Assembly: GCA_002390205.1 (NCBI GenBank)
Contig: DGOV01000054.1
Coordinates: 1 to 7,007, forward strand
DNA: 7,007 bases
Source of the DNA: Proteobacteria bacterium UBA4457
GTDB lineage: Bacteria; Pseudomonadota; Gammaproteobacteria; Ga0077536
Direction of reading: 5' to 3'
How positions within the stretch are numbered: position 1 is the stretch's first letter; every line of letters starts with the position of its first letter. Positions 4,301 through 7,007 of this stretch are shown one piece after another. A program made the position numbers and the translations under genes. The notes beneath the pieces were generated by a model, which was given only the letters and a program-made list of their open reading frames with translations, was not told the origin of the DNA and searched no databases.

Positions 4301-7007
4301 CACTGCTAGGAATAGTTACAGAGGTAATATCATTATCAGCAAAAGCACTATCCCCAATTGCAACAACCGAAGCAGCAAAATAGCCTATCATTTCTGGAAT
4401 AACCAGATTAGAGGGACAGTCGTTAACACAACCAGTCAGAGTTAATCGTCCATCAGAGGTTTTTATGTACGTCCAGGTCCCATCATTAGTGATTGATGAG
4501 TCCAACCAAACATTAACATCAGCCACATTACTATCAAGAGCCCCATCGTTCACTTTGAAACTGAAATTATCTGTTGGTGCATCGTTCACCACAACTTGAG
4601 AAGTGTGAGTATAAATAAGAGTTTGTGGGATAGTGTCTCCAGCTGAGAATATGGTTGTCTCTACATCAATAATCTGCAGGCCATTATTACTATCAGCCAG
4701 AAAGGCTTCTGTCCCATCAGAAGACAATATAACGTCCAAGGCATTTGATTCTAAATCAGAGCTTAATCTAAAATTTCCTAGTGTTGGATATGAAGGGCTT
4801 TCTATATCAATAATCTGTAGTCCGGCCTCGCCAACTGCAACATAGAGGCTAGCTCCGTCAGCTGAGAGCACAAGACCTGACGCCGAGCCGCCTGTCCCTA
4901 GTACACCTAAAAGACGTGGTTCAAAGGAATAACTTACATCAACAACACCCACCCCTGAAGATCCAACAGCTAAATAAGCCGTATCTTCATCCGCCGACAG
5001 CGCTACTCCCTGAACTGATTGAGGTGTATTTAATGTGCCATACACATAAAGATTATTTGGATCACTGACATTAGCAATAGCTAATCCCGATGCACCATTA
5101 GCGACATAAGCTTTTGTACCGTTGCTTGATAGAACTAGGCTACGGGCCTGCCCACCTGTATCAAGGAAACCCCAAGAACTCAGGTTTTCGACACTAGTAA
5201 CATCAATTATCTCTAGCCCAGGATTGCCATCTGCAACATAAGCCTTTGTGCCATCCGAGGACAGTACGACGTCGTAGGCATAACCACCTGTATCAAACGT
5301 TCCCATCAAAGATGGACTGCTTACATCACTAATATCGATAACATGGAGCCCAGAAGCACCATCGGCAACATAAGCATAATCCCCTCGCACCGATACTCCT
5401 AAAGCCTCTCCAGTTGTATCCATATAAGTTGGCACTCCAGGATTGGTAGGGTCTGAGATATCAATAATGGCAAGCCCAGAGAAAGAATCTGCTACATAAG
5501 CATAATTGCCATTAATCACAACCTTTCTTGCTCCCCCAATTGTAGAGACGCCCCCCAACAAACTAGGAGCTAAAACACTTAACTGCCCTTGGCTTGGAGT
5601 ATCTACCAAAGAAAAATTTAGAGGTTGATTTTCAGGATCTATAGCCCCCAAAGAGACCTCGATAGCATTCTGCGGGGTTCCCTCAATTGCCTGTGCTAAT
5701 GCGATTGGAGCCTTATTCACATAAGTGCCATCAGTACTAATTTCTAACGTAAAGTTATCCAGACTACCACCATCTCCAGAATAGATATCAGTAACAGTTA
5801 AAACCCAATCTCCTTGTGTGCTTTGATTGTTAAAAGTATCAAGATTGCCTTGTTGAGGCCTTATAATCCCTGAAACTACTGGACTAGACGAGGCACATAC
5901 TAAATCTGGACCATCATCATCAAACACAACACTAACGTCAGGTATGGGGTACAGACCATCTATGTAGCAAGGCTCTTGCAATAAAGTAACCGTGGTTCCG
6001 GCAGGAGATGTAAGGGTAACGATAAGTTCCGCCACATACGTGTGGCTAACATCTAGACCAACATTAACATCAGTGATAACCAGATTGTCCGATATAGATA
6101 TGCTCGAGGATACTGTAGTTGGCTCGCCAGAGCCTATCGCCACCGGCAAGTCTTCGGCTTGGAATAAATTAGGAGTAGTAAAACTAAATGATGTGCCTAT
6201 GCCCGACACCCCGCAGCTATTCATGGGTAGCACGCGCCAATAGTATTCAGTCTCGCGAGTCAGTCCAGTGATCGTTGTAAAGTTTGCATCAACAGTAGAG
6301 CTTAAGAAAATCTCGCTGAAACTGTCGTCCGTAGCAACCTCAACTTTGTAGTTAACTGCATTATTCTGTTGTTGCCATTCTAACTTGGCGGTCAAACCGG
6401 TGAGCACACTTTCGTTGATTGGCGACGCCAAAATAACAGGCGTAAAGATCGAGCTATAGGTCGAAATATTAAATGTAACGGACTGAGTGCGAAGGTCTGA
6501 TATTGCAGAAACTTCAACTGGGTATGTATTGGGTACAATATCATCTGTGGCTGAGAAAGTTACCTCAACTGCAGTGTTGTTCGCTGAAGCACTAAGCGGG
6601 GAAAATCCAACTGACATTCCAGATGGTGCATTTAAAGTTGAGAAAATAGCGGTATCAGAAAAAGACGAGGAAGTTTCATAGATCAATGATGCTGTGGTAC
6701 TTTCATTATTGCAGACGGCATAGTCAAGATCATCATAGGTTAAAACAATGTCATCGCGGGTTATGCCAAAATCTCGAGCGTTTATTGCATAATAAACGTT
6801 ATCAACTGCATCCACACGCACTCTTGCTGCAGATGTCACCACATCAGGCAGATCCACTGTATGACTGCCATCGTTATCAATGTTTTCAGCCAATGTATAG
6901 GGGTAGGTCAACCCTCCATCTACCGACAATCTTATATTCACTAACTCGGTAAGAATAGGTGCTACGTCTGTGCCAGCTAAATACCAAGTAATTGTTTGCT
7001 CTGAAGC
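1302..7007 (-). CDS. Giant multidomain secreted protein, probable C-terminal part of a reprolysin-like metallopeptidase; 5' end off window
   Basis: The frame is open to base 7007 and ends at TAG 1304-1302, showing 1901 residues (residue 1 = codon at 7007). The internal GTG at 6941 is not the start: the 22 codons before it continue the first domain (QTITWYLAGTDVAP, then RLSVDGG and NDGS). Domains: 1-84, beta domain typically found after reprolysin-like metallopeptidase domains; 88-188, Ig-like; 189-280, fibronectin III; 281-425, P/homoB domain (LPVAIGSG start, GDGGSLDNFTLEI end); 431-479 plus 787-835, cadherin-like domain split by propeller 480-786; 841-992, BspA-type LRR; 993-1065, helical module; 1066-1167, DSYGDGWNG domain; 1168-1216 plus 1523-1568, second cadherin-like domain split by propeller 1217-1522; 1569-1787, thrombospondin type 3 repeats; 1788-1901, two dockerin-like repeats. 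About ten cysteines, falling mostly in pairs within single domains, fit an exported protein. The last 800 or so residues have none. The protease role is inferred from the architecture; no HEXXH is in view. Confidence 0.95.
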   Translation of the reverse strand, partial: ASEQTITWYLAGTDVAPILTELVNIRLSVDGGLTYPYTLAENIDNDGSHTVDLPDVVTSAARVRVDAVDNVYYAINARDFGITRDDIVLTYDDLDYAVCNNESTTASLIYETSSSFSDTAIFSTLNAPSGMSVGFSPLSASANNTAVEVTFSATDDIVPNTYPVEVSAISDLRTQSVTFNISTYSSIFTPVILASPINESVLTGLTAKLEWQQQNNAVNYKVEVATDDSFSEIFLSSTVDANFTTITGLTRETEYYWRVLPMNSCGVSGIGTSFSFTTPNLFQAEDLPVAIGSGEPTTVSSSISISDNLVITDVNVGLDVSHTYVAELIVTLTSPAGTTVTLLQEPCYIDGLYPIPDVSVVFDDDGPDLVCASSSPVVSGIIRPQQGNLDTFNNQSTQGDWVLTVTDIYSGDGGSLDNFTLEISTDGTYVNKAPIALAQAIEGTPQNAIEVSLGAIDPENQPLNFSLVDTPSQGQLSVLAPSLLGGVSTIGGARKVVINGNYAYVADSFSGLAIIDISDPTNPGVPTYMDTTGEALGVSVRGDYAYVADGASGLHVIDISDVSSPSLMGTFDTGGYAYDVVLSSDGTKAYVADGNPGLEIIDVTSVENLSSWGFLDTGGQARSLVLSSNGTKAYVANGASGLAIANVSDPNNLYVYGTLNTPQSVQGVALSADEDTAYLAVGSSGVGVVDVSYSFEPRLLGVLGTGGSASGLVLSADGASLYVAVGEAGLQIIDIESPSYPTLGNFRLSSDLESNALDVILSSDGTEAFLADSNNGLQIIDVETTIFSAGDTIPQTLIYTHTSQVVVNDAPTDNFSFKVNDGALDSNVADVNVWLDSSITNDGTWTYIKTSDGRLTLTGCVNDCPSNLVIPEMIGYFAASVVAIGDSAFADNDITSVTIPSSVTSIGSYAFHSNSLRSLTISDSVTEIGERAFSYNNLIATSFLGDRPSLGSESFFGNRNLELVSYCEGKSGWPGASISVGSASVIPIEDCDAVNRNSAALNKLLVAADSGDASEVSTADLNAIIGLVNINADNLLAYQTAISLLTSGADIDQLNEVQALINSVNFGILSCSSTSYFVNVTSGSYPEEVTWELEDAAGAVLYEGIAPFSGMMCLRDARYTLTMFDSYGDGWNGADFLLLTTAGEIVVTQTLNSGGQGQGAVNVGDYPNVKPSALAQQITLVEKIPTDITLSGTDPENDKLTYYLASEPTKGNFAVAFNPSLLGSVPNNSIGVDVVISQDGARAYLADYEAGLQIVDVSDASNPVTLSTFDTNGRAYSLAVSSDGSTVYLADDEEGLQIIDVSDSSNPTLLSTFGTERFSLGVTLSDDGLTAYVADANSLQIIDISDIQNPSLLGSLETSGTAYETALSSDESMAYVAVRDSGLDIIDISKPAYPVLVSTLDTPGSALAVKLSSDDTTAYITDDSFGLQIADITDSTNPIILSSFDTEGDSWGLALSSDGRYAYIADFTSLQVIDVSDKLKPKSKGSFSTDNSRGVALSSDNNTAYIAETSGLAIIDSSISSIQVGDQLPKMVTYTSSVPDATSDSFSFKVNDGRLDSENAIVDITILLDTDDDGVPNDTDAFPLDPAETTDTDSDGVGDNADTDDDGDGVSDDLDMFPLDSSESLDTDLDGIGNNADEDDDNDGVVDEEDALPLDPTEYVDSDLDGIGNNADTDDDGDGVSDSDDALPLDPTNDSDGDGVANNLDRFPLDSTETMDSDSDGVGDNSDVYPNNSEYAYDTDGDGMPDAWESQYGLDPNDPSDASSDQDNDGVLALDEFLNGTVPSGSIDLDGNGQYDALTDGLLLLRGMFGLNGDALITGTLASDALYTSSEDIETRIELLNNLADVDGNGQIDALTDGLLVLRYLFGLRGEALISDVIAADATRTSSAGIEAHLASLTPTI
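1305..1646 (-). repeat. Two tandem 57-residue dockerin-like C-terminal repeats
   Basis: The last 114 residues are two directly adjacent units of exactly 57 residues (1646-1476 and 1475-1305) that agree at 32 positions. Each opens with an EF-hand-like loop (DLDGNGQYDALTDG, DVDGNGQIDALTDG), then LLxLRxxFGLxGxALI and TSSxxIE. They resemble type I dockerin calcium loops and a C-terminal tail seen in many marine gammaproteobacterial secreted proteins. The protein ends SLTPTI, with no LPXTG, GlyGly-CTERM or autotransporter-like end. Confidence 0.8.
1647..2303 (-). repeat. Thrombospondin type 3-like calcium-binding repeats
   Basis: Residues 1569-1787 are an Asp-rich array built on DxDxDGxxDxxDxFPLDPxE. 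It has two consecutive 35-residue units (2237-2133, 2132-2028) and a 33-residue unit (2027-1929), flanked by shorter 22-residue units at 2303-2238, 1928-1863 and 1862-1797. The 35-residue form equals the 22-residue form plus a 13-residue insertion of the type NADTDDDGDGVSD. The array ends with an EF-hand-like DTDGDGMPDAWE...DNDGVLALDEF. Such arrays bind calcium and form a rigid stalk outside the cell. The DNA repeats are similar but not identical. Confidence 0.85.
2304..3506 (-). repeat. Nested module 2: cadherin-like domain with inserted seven-bladed propeller
   Basis: This has the same plan as the module at 4503-5717. A first half-sandwich (3506-3360, DITLSGTDPENDKLTYYL) is followed by seven blades (3359-2442) with repeats such as AYLADYEAGLQIVDVSD and AYVADANSLQIIDISD. 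The second half-sandwich (2441-2304) contains DSFSFKVNDGRLDSENAIVDI. Segment lengths are 49, 306 and 46 residues, against 49, 307 and 49 in module 1. The match in lengths and order points to duplication of the whole composite unit, followed by considerable divergence. Confidence 0.8.
3507..4487 (-). other. Linker cassette: BspA-type LRR, helical module, DSYGDGWNG domain
   Basis: Between the two nested modules lie three domains. Bases 4487-4032 encode a BspA/LRR_5 region with repeats such as VVAIGDSAFADNDITSVTIP and VTSIGSYAFHSNSLRSLTI. It is capped by Cys pairs GCVNDC at the start and YC...EDCD at the end. Bases 4031-3813 encode an alpha-helical stretch beginning NRNSAALNKLLVAADSGDAS and ending LINSVN, with no named function. 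Bases 3812-3507 encode a beta domain with the Asp-rich loop DSYGDGWNG (near 3635-3609) and a Cys pair (LSCSS, MMCLRD). LRR_5 and DSYGDGWNG domains are common in secreted bacterial adhesins and proteases. Confidence 0.75.
4503..5717 (-). repeat. Nested module 1: cadherin-like domain with inserted seven-bladed propeller
   Basis: The first half of a cadherin-like sandwich (5717-5571; residues 431-479, with SLGAIDPENQPLNFSLV and QGQLSVL) is followed by seven LVIVD-like repeats of about 42-46 residues (5570-4650). These carry the pattern AYVADxxxGLxIIDVSD...LxTGG. The second half of the sandwich resumes at 4649-4503, ending with NFSFKVNDGALDSNVADVNV, the normal end of that domain family. Blades start near ARKVVING, ALGVSVRG, AYDVVLSS, ARSLVLSS, VQGVALSA, ASGLVLSA and NALDVILSS. 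Propellers of this kind usually bind partners or act as scaffolds; no ligand can be inferred. Confidence 0.8.

Noticed and set aside
6939..6941. GTG as start codon of the giant gene
   Set aside because: The 22 upstream codons are open and complete the first beta domain, so the gene continues past the window edge.
6686..6952. Plus-strand 88-codon reading frame at the right end, and similar short plus-strand frames across 1360-6681
   Set aside because: All lie opposite the well-supported giant gene, show no family features and have no convincing ribosome binding site.

Overview
The window comes from a gammaproteobacterium, most likely a marine one. The evidence is a NuoA/NuoB pair that aligns well with the E. 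coli subunits, and a giant secreted protein built from modules common in marine gammaproteobacteria: P/homoB domain, BspA-type leucine-rich repeats, thrombospondin type 3 calcium repeats and dockerin-like tails. No closer placement is possible from the sequence alone. All real genes lie on the minus strand, so transcription runs from high to low coordinates.

Layout in the direction of transcription. (1) 7007-1302: one reading frame, open at the right window edge, covers 1901 residues of a very large extracellular protein. It carries, in order, a beta domain of the kind that follows reprolysin-like metallopeptidase domains, an Ig-like domain, fibronectin III, a P domain, a cadherin-like domain split by a seven-bladed propeller, BspA-type LRR, a helical module, a DSYGDGWNG domain, a second cadherin-like domain split by a second seven-bladed propeller, an Asp-rich thrombospondin type 3 array, and two tandem 57-residue dockerin-like repeats. 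The catalytic domain, if there is one, is outside the window. (2) 1301-843: a 459-base gap with no gene, holding several stem-loops and a cluster of GATC-centred palindromes just upstream of nuoA. (3) 842-423: complete nuoA. (4) 423-1: the first 141 codons of nuoB, joined to nuoA by a TAATG overlap. This is the start of a nuo operon encoding respiratory complex I.

The giant protein and the nuo genes are functionally unrelated neighbours. NuoA and NuoB belong to proton-pumping NADH:quinone oxidoreductase in the inner membrane. The giant protein is predicted to act outside the cell, probably in protein degradation, adhesion or binding of a surface. The most interesting feature is its nested architecture: twice, a complete LVIVD-type seven-bladed propeller sits inside a loop of a cadherin-like beta-sandwich, and the strand missing from the last blade is supplied by the segment that enters the propeller. 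In the intergenic gap, odd palindromes sharing AGATGATCT and a hairpin followed by a T tract could regulate entry into nuoA.
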